From an uncultured Agathobacter sp. (lineage in GTDB: Bacteria; Bacillota; Clostridia; Lachnospirales; Lachnospiraceae), in contig CAKRKX010000006.1 of assembly GCA_934358675.1 (NCBI GenBank), positions 1 to 48,289 of the forward strand: 48,289 nt of DNA, given 5' to 3'. A model generated the notes under the pieces. The model had not been told where the DNA came from and searched no databases. It saw nothing but the letters and a program-made list of their open reading frames with translations. The position numbers and the translations under genes were made by a program. Below, piece by piece: positions 1-7,853 of this stretch (the stretch's first letter is position 1; every line of letters begins with the position of its first letter).

Positions 1-264
1 ACCCAGTCACGCCTCTCGTATTGCGAACAACGTACCATGTATCATCATTCATAATCATATGAATCAGAACATAGCCAGGGAACATCTTCTTGGAAACCTG
101 TTTCTTCACTCCGTTCTTAACTTCTGTCACTTCCTCGAGAGGAACACGAACCTCAAGAATCTGGTCTTCAAGATGTCTGTTCTCGATTGTCTTATCAATA
201 TTCGCTTTGACTTTGTTCTCATAACCTGAGTAGGTATGAACTACATACCAATTCGCTTCTGCCA
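1..264 (-). CDS. nusG: NusG transcription elongation/antitermination factor, 3' end missing
   Basis: These 88 residues are the N-terminal NGN domain of NusG, which binds RNA polymerase and links transcription to translation or Rho. The sequence begins MAEANWYVVHTYSGYENKV and contains the family landmarks FPGYVLIHM and WYVVRNTRGVTG. The KOW domain lies beyond the window edge. It is the third gene of the conserved rpmG-secE-nusG order and starts 17 bases after secE, with a GGAGG-type ribosome site just upstream of ATG at 264. It has no promoter of its own and is probably co-transcribed from the promoter at 754-782. Confidence 0.97.
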
Positions 265-281
265 TAATCACTTTGCCTCCG

Positions 282-497
282 TTAAATGTTTAAACCAACA
301 AGGAAATTCACGCCGTACTGAATCAGCCAATCCAGTAACGCGATAATAAGACCGGTAACTACAGATACAGCAATTACCGCAATAGTCTGTCTGACAACTG
401 ATTTCTGATCCGGCCAAACAATCTTACGGAATTCAGCCTTCAAACCAGTGAACCAGCTTGTCTTTGGAGCCTTTTCAACGTTCTCTGTGTTTCCCAT
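282..497 (-). CDS. secE: Preprotein translocase subunit SecE
   Basis: This 71-residue protein is the single-spanning SecE subunit of the SecYEG channel. The N-terminal third is polar, then comes the diagnostic amphipathic segment LKAEFRKIVWPDQKSVVRQT, and then one hydrophobic membrane helix (about residues 38-68). The length is normal for Gram-positive SecE. AAAGGAG lies a few bases before the ATG. Its place between rpmG and nusG is the usual bacterial order. Confidence 0.97.
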   Translation of the reverse strand: MGNTENVEKAPKTSWFTGLKAEFRKIVWPDQKSVVRQTIAVIAVSVVTGLIIALLDWLIQYGVNFLVGLNI

Positions 498-524
498 TTC
501 GTAACTCCTTTACTCTGTCCTAGA

Positions 525-674
525 CTACTTAGTTTCCTTGTGCATTGTATGAGTCTTGCAGAATCTACAATACTTTTTGGTTTCCATTCTGTCCGGATGA
601 GTCTTCTTGTCCTTTGTCATGTTGTAATTACGACGCTGGCACTCTGTGCAAGCTAATGTAATCTTTGTGCGCAC
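525..674 (-). CDS. rpmG: 50S ribosomal protein L33
   Basis: This 49-codon gene reads [17 protein letters not shown], and its C-terminal part includes [17 protein letters not shown]. It has the two CxxC zinc-ribbon pairs of the Cys-containing L33 type. The start codon is GTG at 674, with GGAGGTGG upstream. An ATG start is excluded because the first in-frame ATG would delete the first zinc ligands. It is the first gene of the rpmG-secE-nusG operon, and its stop codon is 27 bases before secE. Confidence 0.95.
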   Translation of the reverse strand: MRTKITLACTECQRRNYNMTKDKKTHPDRMETKKYCRFCKTHTMHKETK

Positions 675-753
675 AACTTCCACCTCCGTTTTAATTCTTT
701 GTGTTGCTGCCTAAAAAAAGGCATAAAAAAAAGACCTACTTCCAAGCCTTCAT

Positions 754-782
754 AGAATAGCACGATTTACTGCGTCCGTCAA
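754..782 (-). promoter_or_regulatory. Sigma-A promoter of rpmG-secE-nusG
   Basis: Read on the minus strand there is TTGACG (777-782), a 17-base spacer and TATTCT (754-759), close to the sigma-A consensus. The leader from about 747 to the GTG at 674 contains only a weak GCCT/AGGC hairpin around a T run. Confidence 0.8.
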
Positions 783-887
783 CAACTTTTTTTGCAAAAA
801 AGCGCGAGTTTTAAGGGAAATTTTGCTTTTTCCAATATTATACACTATATATAGAAGAAAATGAAACTTTTTTCGTGCATCTAGCTA

Positions 888-916
888 TTGAATCTGCTAG
901 ACATGTCCGATATAAT
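888..916 (+). promoter_or_regulatory. Promoter of the FliD-like gene
   Basis: TTGAAT (888-893), a 17-base spacer and a perfect TATAAT (911-916) form a sigma-A promoter. The same -10 also reads TCCGATAT (906-913), identical to the flagellar -10 upstream of flagellin 2. However, the tetramer 15 bases upstream is ATTG rather than TAAA. Sigma-A use is the simpler reading; dual recognition cannot be excluded. Confidence 0.7.
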
Positions 917-939
917 ATATGTGCATAAATGGATTTACT

Positions 940-982
940 GTCATCAGGCGAAGCTTGATGACCTGCGCGTGCATCCGCACGC
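940..982 (+). promoter_or_regulatory. Two adjacent stem-loops in the leader of the FliD-like gene
   Basis: Hairpin 1 pairs GTCATCAGGC (940-949) with GCTTGATGAC (953-962), with one G-U pair and a GAA loop. Hairpin 2 pairs GCGTGC (967-972) with GCACGC (977-982) around ATCC. They sit about 20 bases into the transcript, and a further CTTCC/GGAAG pairing is possible just before the ribosome site (AGGAGG near 1009). I do not recognise a known riboswitch class. Confidence 0.5.
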
Positions 983-1024
983 TTCCCATTGCCCGATTTC
1001 ACGGAAGAAAGGAGGGGAACTCAT

Positions 1025-2323
1025 ATGGCTCGTATCGACAACGCATACAATTACTATATGTCGACGTATGCAAATAAAGAAGTCTCGCGCTATGACTCGC
1101 ACAAAAAGAGTGATCTGCGCAAAGTCTACAACCAGATTGTAAAAAAGAATAAAGAATCCCCTCTGTACAAGATTTCGGATCCAGAGGAAGCGAAGCGGTA
1201 CGCAATCGACATCAAGGAGAGCGCAAAGTCGATTCAGAATGTCGTGGCATCTTTGTCGGATCGCTACGGTTCCTTTAATGATTCCTTCCGGAAAAAAGTT
1301 GCGGTATCCTCTGACGAGGACACGGTAGGTGTCTCCTATATCGGCGACGGAAGCGAAGCCAATCAGGCGGAAAGCTTCTCCATCTCCGTTGAGCAGCTTG
1401 CAACCCCACAGGTGAATGAGGGTAATTATCTCAAAGACAGCGGGCACAGTCTGCGGCCGGGATCCTATTCCTTTGACCTGACAACCCCCGGTGCTGCTTA
1501 TGAATTCCAATATAATGTAAGTTCCGAAGAAACCAACCTGGATATCGAGCAGAAGCTCGCGCGGCTTGTAAACAGTTCCAATCTCGGAATCACTGCCGAA
1601 ATCCGCTCAGACGGCAAAGGATCGAGCGCTTTGGCACTGACCTCGACACAGACAGGACTCAGTGAAAACGAGAAAGCACTTTTTACCATTTCGCCGGACG
1701 CCAGCCCGGGATCTATGGAGTCCATGAAGATTCTAGGTATCGACCAGGTCACGGAAGAAGCGCATAACTCCAGCTTTACGCTAAACGGCAACACACACTC
1801 CTCTCTGTCGAATACCTTCTCTATTAATAATGCCTTCGAGCTCACACTCAAAGGCACAACCAAAGACAAGGCTGCAACGATCGGATTTAAAGCCAACACC
1901 GATGCGATCGCCGACAATATTCAGACACTTGTGGACGCTTACAATCATATTCTTACGGCAAGCGATCCCTATGCGGGCACCGAAACAAGCGGTGGCAAAC
2001 GCCTCACGCACGATATCGCATCCGTGTCGCGTTCGCAGCAGGCATCTTTGGAATACATCGGTCTCATGGTTGCCGATGACGGTTCCATCTCGATCGACCG
2101 CGATATTCTCTCGAATGCGGTCGAACCGAACCGTGCGGACCAGACCTTCCAGACACTCGCCGATTTCCGCGACGCTCTCGGAAAGAAGGCAGAAAACATC
2201 TCGGTTGATCCGATGAACTATGTCAATAAAGTGGTAGTTGCGTACAAGAATCCGGGACACAATTTTGCAACACCATATGTCAACTCCATCTATTCCGGCA
2301 TGATGATGGATCGATACGCATAA
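1025..2323 (+). CDS. FliD-like flagellar hook-associated (cap-like) protein
   Basis: This 432-residue protein resembles FliD (HAP2) but is shorter than the clear FliD at 46413-48149. The N-terminal part carries a segment close to the FliD_N strand pattern (SFSISVEQLATPQVNEG, about residue 115). A beta-rich middle follows, including SFTLNGNTHSSLSNTFSINNAFELTLKG. The C-terminal helical segment includes FKANTDAIADNIQTLVDAYNHIL, as in FliD_C. I chose ATG at 1025 because AGGAGGGG precedes it by about ten bases; the upstream in-frame ATG at 989 has no ribosome site. No signal peptide or membrane helix is visible. It stands alone between rpmG and the ECF operon, away from the main flagellar genes, with its own promoter and terminator. 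It could be an alternative cap or a secreted FliD relative. Confidence 0.65.
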   Translation: MARIDNAYNYYMSTYANKEVSRYDSHKKSDLRKVYNQIVKKNKESPLYKISDPEEAKRYAIDIKESAKSIQNVVASLSDRYGSFNDSFRKKVAVSSDEDTVGVSYIGDGSEANQAESFSISVEQLATPQVNEGNYLKDSGHSLRPGSYSFDLTTPGAAYEFQYNVSSEETNLDIEQKLARLVNSSNLGITAEIRSDGKGSSALALTSTQTGLSENEKALFTISPDASPGSMESMKILGIDQVTEEAHNSSFTLNGNTHSSLSNTFSINNAFELTLKGTTKDKAATIGFKANTDAIADNIQTLVDAYNHILTASDPYAGTETSGGKRLTHDIASVSRSQQASLEYIGLMVADDGSISIDRDILSNAVEPNRADQTFQTLADFRDALGKKAENISVDPMNYVNKVVVAYKNPGHNFATPYVNSIYSGMMMDRYA

Positions 2324-2325
2324 AG

Positions 2326-2363
2326 CTGCGTTACCTATCTATGATATAGGGGCGCAGTTTTTT
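2326..2363 (+). terminator. Rho-independent terminator after the FliD-like gene
   Basis: CTGCG (2326-2330) pairs with CGCAG (2353-2357), with an inner CCTAT/ATAGG pairing, and six T residues follow (2358-2363). It starts directly after the stop codon. Confidence 0.85.
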
Positions 2364-2368
2364 GTTGC

Positions 2369-2393
2369 AAAAAAACGAGGCATCTCTGCCTCG
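2369..2393 (-). terminator. Rho-independent terminator for the small gene at 2403-2627
   Basis: On the minus strand CGAGGCA-GAGA-TGCCTCG is a perfect 7-base-pair stem followed by seven T residues (2369-2375 on plus). It faces the plus-strand terminator, insulating the two convergent genes. Confidence 0.85.
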
Positions 2394-2402
2394 CTTTATA
2401 TC

Positions 2403-2627
2403 TTAGTTTCCCTTACTGCTGAGCGGATTGCTCCGCGTCTCAAAGAACTGATTGTTGTCGATCCGCGCACGATCATGGTCGTTGTACATACTGCTCTGGC
2501 GGATCGCCGGAATCTCATCGTCCTCCTCCGGGAAATACTTCGGTCCCGCTGTAAACGGATCCGCATCCGTCCCTTTTAATAAAGAAATGTGTGTATTCGT
2601 CGTATTCGTCGTTTTCTTCTTGCTCAT
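2403..2627 (-). CDS. Small acidic hypothetical protein
   Basis: I do not recognise this 74-residue protein. It is hydrophilic, with a Thr/Asn-rich N-terminus, an acidic stretch FPEEDDEIPAIRQSS and a polar C-terminus. It has no membrane helix, Cys motif or coiled coil. I accept it as a gene because AGGAGG lies seven bases before the ATG, a plausible promoter is at 2650-2679 and a strong terminator directly follows the stop. It is transcribed alone, after the ECF operon. Confidence 0.6.
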   Translation of the reverse strand: MSKKKTTNTTNTHISLLKGTDADPFTAGPKYFPEEDDEIPAIRQSSMYNDHDRARIDNNQFFETRSNPLSSKGN

Positions 2628-2649
2628 GACAGCCTCCTATCGTTTTCAG

Positions 2650-2679
2650 ATAGTATGCACAATACCCGAGTTTTTACAA
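2650..2679 (-). promoter_or_regulatory. Probable promoter of the small hypothetical gene
   Basis: On the minus strand TTGTAA (2674-2679), an 18-base spacer and TACTAT (2650-2655) lie about 25 bases before the start codon. I see no terminator for the preceding ecfT gene between 2680 and 2743, so read-through from the ECF operon is possible. Confidence 0.5.
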
Positions 2680-2743
2680 TTGAATAAAAACTTTACACCT
2701 TTTATATTTTCGAAAAGCAATATGTCTCTGTCATCCGGAATTA

Positions 2744-3571
2744 CTATACGAACGGATTGTAGAATCGGCTGCCATCCGAAAACGTAATCAACAGACTTAC
2801 CACAGCGAATACCAACGCGGCAACGATTACCGTAAGATCCTTGCCGGTAAGCTTCTTCCCCGAATACCAGGTTCTCTTTCGGTTCTTGCCGAAGCCGCGA
2901 AGTTCCATCGCATTACTGATCACATCGATGCGGTCCATGCTGGTAAAAATAAGCGGAAACAGAATCGCCGACATGCTTTTGATCCGGTCCATAAGCCCGG
3001 ACTTGGAGCTCATCTCGATTCCGCGCGCCTCCTGCGCATGCTTGATTTTTGTAAAATCCGCCTGCACGTCCGGAATGTAGCGAAGTGCAATCGCGATGGA
3101 ATAACTAATCTTATAGCTGACGCCGATCTTGTTCATAGATGCCGCAAACTCACTCGGATTCGTCGTCAGAATAAACATCAGAACCGCAGGAATAACGGTA
3201 AAGTACTTAATCATAATATTAAATTCGTAAAAAAGCTGCTCTGTCGTAATCGTATAATTCCCGGCAATATGTAACAAATCGTGCTGTGCCCCGTAAATTT
3301 TCACACCTTCATACGGCGAGAAGAGAAAGATTGCAAGCAGATTCAGGCACAGGAAAAACAAGATAAACTTAAACACCGTCGAAATCTGCTTCCACTCGAT
3401 CTTCGATACCCGGAAAATGATCAGGCTGCTTACCAGCATAAAGAGAAGGACTCTCGTATCATAAGTAATCATACTGACGATCGACCAGATCAGGAAAAAG
3501 ACAAGCTTGGTCAGACCACTCAGGCGATGGATCCACGTATCTTTCGGTTCATAGGTCAATAATCTAGACAT
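2744..3571 (-). CDS. ecfT: ECF transporter transmembrane subunit EcfT
   Basis: This is a 275-residue membrane protein that couples the ATPase and the substrate-binding S subunit of an energy-coupling factor importer. Several hydrophobic helices lie in the first half, and the cytoplasmic coupling helices carry the diagnostic ARG-type motifs HAQEARGIEM and NAMELRGFG. I place the start at 3571 (MSRLLTYEPKD). It has GAGGTGGGAAGAG upstream and overlaps the end of the ATPase gene by eight bases, as expected for translational coupling. The longer frame back to 3655 lies inside the ATPase gene. It is the last gene of the S-A-T operon. Confidence 0.9.
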   Translation of the reverse strand: MSRLLTYEPKDTWIHRLSGLTKLVFFLIWSIVSMITYDTRVLLFMLVSSLIIFRVSKIEWKQISTVFKFILFFLCLNLLAIFLFSPYEGVKIYGAQHDLLHIAGNYTITTEQLFYEFNIMIKYFTVIPAVLMFILTTNPSEFAASMNKIGVSYKISYSIAIALRYIPDVQADFTKIKHAQEARGIEMSSKSGLMDRIKSMSAILFPLIFTSMDRIDVISNAMELRGFGKNRKRTWYSGKKLTGKDLTVIVAALVFAVVSLLITFSDGSRFYNPFV

Positions 3572-5273
3572 CTCTTCCCACCTCTCTCTCGTACTGAATA
3601 AAGCGTTCCACAAAGGCGGTCGGATCCGGTATATCACATTGCAGCGCCAGATCATAGAGTGATGTCTTCTTCAGATAAGCGCGGTCGGAAATCTCCTCAT
3701 TCGTTAAAATATGAGCCGGCGTGTCGTCCGCAAGCATCTTTCCATCCGCGATCACAATTGCACGATCCGTATATTCCAGCATCAGATGCATATCATGGGT
3801 AATCATGATAATGGTAATGCCCAGTTTTTCATGAATCCTGCGCAGGAACTCCATGATTTCCGTATAATGGCGGAAATCCTGTCCGGCGGTCGGTTCATCC
3901 AGAATTAACACTTCCGGATTCATCACAAGGATGGATGCAATCGTCACACGCTTTTTCTGCCCGAAACTGAGCGCCGATACCGGCCAGTTCCGGAACGGAT
4001 AAAGTCCGCAGATTTTTAAGGTTTCAAACACGCGCTCCTTAATCTCTTCCTCTGCTGTCCCTCGCACACGAAGCCCCAATGCGACTTCGTCATAAATCAT
4101 CGGCTTAGAGATCATCTGATTCGGGCTCTGCATCACAAGACCGATCTTCTCGCCGCGCTCCTTGATGGAATATCCCGCCAGATTATCTCCGTTTAAGTAA
4201 ATTTCGCCTTGATCCGGCTGCATAAAGCCACAGATCAGGCTCGCAAGTGTCGATTTTCCGGCGCCGTTCTTGCCGACGAGTGCCACCATCTCTCCCTTGG
4301 AAATAGAGAAATCTATATGTGAAAGAACAGGCTGCCCCGGCTTATAGGAGAAACTCAAGTCACGGATCTCTAAAGCCGGCTCCCTGTTCGGTGTTTTCTT
4401 CGTTAACTGAACCTTGTCATACCAGTTCTGTATCTTCTCTTTGTATGGCAAGAGATTCATGGATTCAATATGCTGCGGCAGATCCGCTTTCTCGATCCGG
4501 CATCCGGCATATTTTAACGCCGTAATATAAAGAGGCTCACGGATTCCCTGCTCCTTTAGCACCGGTCCCGCCAAAAGCTCGTCCGGCCGGACATCGGCAA
4601 CAATCCTTCCATCTCCCACCACAACAATCCGATCCACATCGCGGTATAGTGCATCCTCAAGACGATGCTCAATGATCAGAATGGTCGTATTATTCTTCTT
4701 ATGAATACGATCGATCAGGTCTATCGCGCGCTTACCGGTCGCCGGATCCAGGTTTGCCAATGGCTCATCAAACAGTAAAATATCTACATCATCGACAATG
4801 ACGCCCGCCATCGAAACGCGCTGCTTCTGCCCTCCCGACAAAGCATTCGGCGCATGATCCAGCAAATTCGTGATATCCACCGTCTTTGCGACACGATCCA
4901 CACGCTCAAACATCTCATCCTGCGCAATACAATCGTTTTCCATAGAAAAGGCGACATCCTCTGCCACCGTAAGTCCGATAAACTGACCATCCGTATCCTG
5001 CAGGACAGTTCCGACTAACTTGGACAGCCCAAAAAGCCCAAGGTCCTTCGGCTCCTGTCCCTCGATTTTCAAGCTTCCCGTGCTCTCACCGGTAAATGAA
5101 AATGGAACCAGCCCGTTGATACAATGGGCAAGCGTCGACTTGCCCGAACCGGATGGTCCCACAATCAAAACCTTCTCTCCCGGATAGATCGATAGATTGA
5201 TATCCAGAAGAGTCGGTTCTACCTGTGATCGATATTTAAAAGAATAATCCTTAAATTCGATAATTGGTTCCAT
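3564..5273 (-). CDS. ECF transporter ATPase with two fused ABC domains
   Basis: The 569-residue protein carries two complete nucleotide-binding domains, equivalent to EcfA1 and EcfA2 fused, as in YkoD. Domain 1 has Walker A GPSGSGKST (residues 39-47), signature LSGGQ and Walker B ILLFDEP. Domain 2 has Walker A GKNGAGKST (about 330), a variant signature LSFGQ and Walker B VLILDEP. It powers uptake of a small substrate chosen by the S subunit encoded just upstream. The gene lies six bases after the S subunit and overlaps ecfT by eight bases. The order S, fused A, T matches the B. subtilis ykoEDC arrangement. Confidence 0.93.
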   Translation of the reverse strand: MEPIIEFKDYSFKYRSQVEPTLLDINLSIYPGEKVLIVGPSGSGKSTLAHCINGLVPFSFTGESTGSLKIEGQEPKDLGLFGLSKLVGTVLQDTDGQFIGLTVAEDVAFSMENDCIAQDEMFERVDRVAKTVDITNLLDHAPNALSGGQKQRVSMAGVIVDDVDILLFDEPLANLDPATGKRAIDLIDRIHKKNNTTILIIEHRLEDALYRDVDRIVVVGDGRIVADVRPDELLAGPVLKEQGIREPLYITALKYAGCRIEKADLPQHIESMNLLPYKEKIQNWYDKVQLTKKTPNREPALEIRDLSFSYKPGQPVLSHIDFSISKGEMVALVGKNGAGKSTLASLICGFMQPDQGEIYLNGDNLAGYSIKERGEKIGLVMQSPNQMISKPMIYDEVALGLRVRGTAEEEIKERVFETLKICGLYPFRNWPVSALSFGQKKRVTIASILVMNPEVLILDEPTAGQDFRHYTEIMEFLRRIHEKLGITIIMITHDMHLMLEYTDRAIVIADGKMLADDTPAHILTNEEISDRAYLKKTSLYDLALQCDIPDPTAFVERFIQYEREVGRDV

Positions 5274-5279
5274 AAAATC

Positions 5280-5834
5280 TTAATCTTCCTTTGAAAGACT
5301 GGATGATTTCGCTCCAATCTTAGAATATGCTGCTGTCAAAATCGTTCCCAATACGCCAACCGCAATAATATTTGCTACAAAAGCTGCTGCACCCTGGGCA
5401 AATACTTTTTTTACAGGCTCTGCGTAAATCAGAATATCCAATACTGGCGCTACAATTACCCATGCAATCAGGTTTCCAATCACCTGAACCACATTAAACT
5501 TCACAATCTGCTTCTTGGTAAATCCGCCTTCTTTTACTGCAAACTGCTTTGCAAAAAGACCGATTGCAATGCCGAATACCGCATCCGGAAATACCCAGCT
5601 CCACCATACACTACCGTAGAAAAGTGCGTCTCCGATCGCATGTCCTGCAAGTCCCATGATTCCACCAACCACCGGACCAAACACTGCTGCGAAAAATGCA
5701 AGCAGAGCCGCTCTCGGCTGTAAAGATGTGTTTGGAATAATTCCAAGAGGAATCTGTACGTTTGTCAGCACGATAAACAACGCTGTACCGATACCGGTTG
5801 CAACAACTTCTTTGATACCAAATTTGTTTTTCAT
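5280..5834 (-). CDS. ECF transporter substrate-binding (S) subunit, UPF0397-like
   Basis: This 184-residue hydrophobic protein with about six membrane segments resembles the UPF0397 group of S components (Pfam ECF-riboflavin-transporter S family). The opening KNKFGIKEVVATGIGTALF and the glycine-rich segment VFGPVVGGIMGLAGHAIGD fit that group. The substrate cannot be read from sequence. The start at 5834 is preceded by GGAAGGAG; the longer frame to 5903 lies in the leader and has no ribosome site. It is the first gene of the operon and lies behind a sigma-A promoter and two leader hairpins. Confidence 0.85.
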   Translation of the reverse strand: MKNKFGIKEVVATGIGTALFIVLTNVQIPLGIIPNTSLQPRAALLAFFAAVFGPVVGGIMGLAGHAIGDALFYGSVWWSWVFPDAVFGIAIGLFAKQFAVKEGGFTKKQIVKFNVVQVIGNLIAWVIVAPVLDILIYAEPVKKVFAQGAAAFVANIIAVGVLGTILTAAYSKIGAKSSSLSKED

Positions 5835-5848
5835 AATGTACTCCTTCC

Positions 5849-5891
5849 GCTGCCTGTGGCAGCTTTTACTCCGGGCTGTATACCTACAGCC
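5849..5891 (-). promoter_or_regulatory. Two stem-loops in the ECF operon leader
   Basis: On the transcript the first hairpin pairs GGCTGTA with TACAGCC (5874-5880/5885-5891) around a tetraloop. The second pairs GCTGCC with GGCAGC (5849-5854/5858-5863) around a 3-base loop and ends directly before the GGAAGGAG ribosome site. ECF S genes are often preceded by riboswitches, but this roughly 70-base leader matches none of the classes I know (THF, preQ1, TPP, cobalamin). Confidence 0.5.
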
Positions 5892-5905
5892 GCATGTTCT
5901 CATAT

Positions 5906-5934
5906 ATCATAAGCTATGAAGTGCGTTTTTTCAA
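5906..5934 (-). promoter_or_regulatory. Sigma-A promoter of the ECF operon
   Basis: TTGAAA (5929-5934), a 17-base spacer and TATGAT (5906-5911) on the minus strand. This separates the ECF operon from the nucleotide-sugar operon that ends at 5997. Confidence 0.8.
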
Positions 5935-5996
5935 TATACAATTCGGGGGATTTGAGCGATTCCGCATATCCGCTTTTACTGATAAAGATCAAATGC

Positions 5997-7058
5997 TTAC
6001 GAATTGCTTCCGGCGGCTTGATCTCTCAATATTTGAACAGAATGGCTAATTCCCTCCCGAATTGAAAATTGCGCTTTCCATCCAAGTTTTCGTAATTTGT
6101 ACCCATCTAGGACCTGCCGATCAATCGGACTTTTTTCAATTTTGCTCTCGTTTTTCGCCAACCGCATATCGACTGCATTGCCAGAAACTGTTGCACATGT
6201 TTCCGCAAATCCTCTTATCGTAATCGTCTCTTGCGATGCTATATTGTACGCATTCTGTTCTTGTCCATGGAGCAACATGGTAAAAATTGCAGCCGCACTA
6301 TCCGCTATGTAGAGATAAGAGCGTTCCTGCAATCCTTCGCTTTTTAACACGATATTTTTATGTGAAGCAGCACTCCGTATAAATTGCATATGCGCGCGAT
6401 TGTCCGACTCCAAAGCATTCGGTCCAAATGTATGGCAAAGTCTCGCAATAACAATCGGCAAATGGTATTGTTCCGCATAACATATACACAAATTTTCCGC
6501 CACCTGTTTCCCCAATGGATAACAGGAACGTGCAGATAAAATATCGACAGTTCCATTCTCCGTCTCTTTGTGTCCGCTTCCTTTCGTCTTATACTGTCCA
6601 TAGACCTCCCCGGAAGATACAAACAGAAAACGCTTTGCGCCACAATTTTGGGCAAAATCCAGAACATTCCGTGTTCCCTCGACACTTTTCATAATGGTAC
6701 CTGCAGGGTCTTCCCGAAACAATGCCGGATAAGAATTCGCAGCCGCATGGATCACATAATCGACCGAAAAGTCAAAACGAAATTCGCCACAAATATCAGC
6801 AACCACATAATGCAAATCGTTTTCTTCTTTTCCAAAACGCTCTTCTAATTTCTGATAGCTTCTGGAAGCTGCAAAAATCTGTATTTGTGCCGCATGATAT
6901 CGGTTCATATATCGCAACATATCGACAAGAAAGGAGCCTACCAATCCGGTCGCTCCTGTAATCAAAATTCTTGTTTCATATAATCGTTCAAATGCCGGTA
7001 TATCTTTACATGCGGCAGCAATATCATCTTTGTAAAGCGTATTTTGCAAATAATCCAT
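5997..7058 (-). CDS. NAD-dependent epimerase/dehydratase (extended SDR)
   Basis: This 353-residue extended short-chain dehydrogenase has the Rossmann signature TGATGLVGSF (about residue 35), the serine segment FVSSGEVYG and a YPLGK sequence matching the catalytic YxxxK. It probably reduces, dehydrates or epimerises an activated sugar. It starts seven bases after a cytidylyltransferase with GAGGT before the ATG. A cytidylyltransferase next to an SDR recalls Bcs1 of Haemophilus influenzae, where the two domains are fused for CDP-ribitol synthesis, and the paired mnp1/mnp2 capsule genes of pneumococci. Synthesis of a CDP-alditol is therefore a reasonable inference; an ordinary nucleotide-sugar epimerase is the alternative. 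Last gene of its operon; no clear terminator follows. Confidence 0.8.
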   Translation of the reverse strand: MDYLQNTLYKDDIAAACKDIPAFERLYETRILITGATGLVGSFLVDMLRYMNRYHAAQIQIFAASRSYQKLEERFGKEENDLHYVVADICGEFRFDFSVDYVIHAAANSYPALFREDPAGTIMKSVEGTRNVLDFAQNCGAKRFLFVSSGEVYGQYKTKGSGHKETENGTVDILSARSCYPLGKQVAENLCICYAEQYHLPIVIARLCHTFGPNALESDNRAHMQFIRSAASHKNIVLKSEGLQERSYLYIADSAAAIFTMLLHGQEQNAYNIASQETITIRGFAETCATVSGNAVDMRLAKNESKIEKSPIDRQVLDGYKLRKLGWKAQFSIREGISHSVQILRDQAAGSNS

Positions 7059-7065
7059 GTTTACC

Positions 7066-7779
7066 TCACTTTAACCAATCATCTCTTTTTGCCAGAAGAA
7101 GTGCCTTAAAGATATCGATATCTTCCACCGTTGTAATCTTAACATTCTTCTCTGAGCCTGCACAAAAATGCACCTCTTCCCCCAACTCAATCATCAAAGT
7201 ACATGTAGCGACCGAATTCGTGATACCTCGCTTTAGTGCCTCTTTATGAGCCCAGCAAAGCTTTCCTAAAGGGAATGCCTGTGGTGTCTGTGTACGGGCA
7301 AGAGAATCCCTGCTTATAACCTCTTTTGAACGGTTCGGATCTGTCTCGCGCAGCAACATCGCCTCCGCACACGGAATCACTGTCACTGCAGATCCGTTCA
7401 TTCGGCACTGCGCGATGCACCCTGATATAATTTCCTGCGAAACATTCGGACGGATTCCATCATGGATCAGAACAATATCATCATCCTCATAATGCTTTTC
7501 CAACTCAAATGCCCCGTTGCGGATCGACTCCTGACCGCATAAGCCACCATCCACAACCCATTTCAGTTTTGAAATATTAAATTGTCTGGCATACGCCCAC
7601 AGGATTTCCTGCCATCCTTCCAGGCAGACAACCGCGATTTCATCAATCTCCGGATGCTTTTGAAATGCCTCAAGCGTATAAATGATAACCGGCTTATCAT
7701 TTATATTCAAAAACTGCTTCGGAATGTCCTGATTCATCCTGACACCTTTACCGCCTGCAATAAGTAATGCAATATTCAT
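7066..7779 (-). CDS. IspD/TarI-family cytidylyltransferase
   Basis: The 237-residue protein belongs to the IspD/TarI family, which transfers CMP from CTP to a phosphorylated polyol. Conserved motifs are intact: the CTP-binding loop AGGKGVRMNQDIPKQF, the metal/substrate motif LIHDGIRP, the segment RTQTPQAFP and the C-terminal TTVEDIDIF. Given the neighbouring glycan genes and SDR, CDP-alditol synthesis (TarI-like) is more likely than isoprenoid synthesis. Compare the degenerate paralogue at 13287-14006. The ribosome site is weak (GGGGGCTAGG). A 74-base gap separates it from the upstream dehydratase gene. Confidence 0.85.
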   Translation of the reverse strand: MNIALLIAGGKGVRMNQDIPKQFLNINDKPVIIYTLEAFQKHPEIDEIAVVCLEGWQEILWAYARQFNISKLKWVVDGGLCGQESIRNGAFELEKHYEDDDIVLIHDGIRPNVSQEIISGCIAQCRMNGSAVTVIPCAEAMLLRETDPNRSKEVISRDSLARTQTPQAFPLGKLCWAHKEALKRGITNSVATCTLMIELGEEVHFCAGSEKNVKITTVEDIDIFKALLLAKRDDWLK

Positions 7780-7853
7780 AACCTAGCCCCCGAATCCTTG
7801 GATATCAGCCCATTTAAAACTGCTTGCGGCAGGACTGACACTATTTACCATGT

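Noticed and set aside
498..524. tRNA gene between rpmG and secE, as in some Firmicutes
   Set aside because: Only 27 bases separate the two genes, so no tRNA can fit.
906..913. TCCGATAT as a sigma-28 promoter for the FliD-like gene
   Set aside because: The -10 matches, but the -35 position (887-890) reads ATTG, unlike TAAA or TTAA in the other promoters, while a good sigma-A -35/-10 pair is present. Kept only as a note.
5835..5905. THF, preQ1 or cobalamin riboswitch before the ECF operon
   Set aside because: The leader is too short for THF or cobalamin and lacks the conserved core bases of preQ1. It is reported only as unassigned hairpins.
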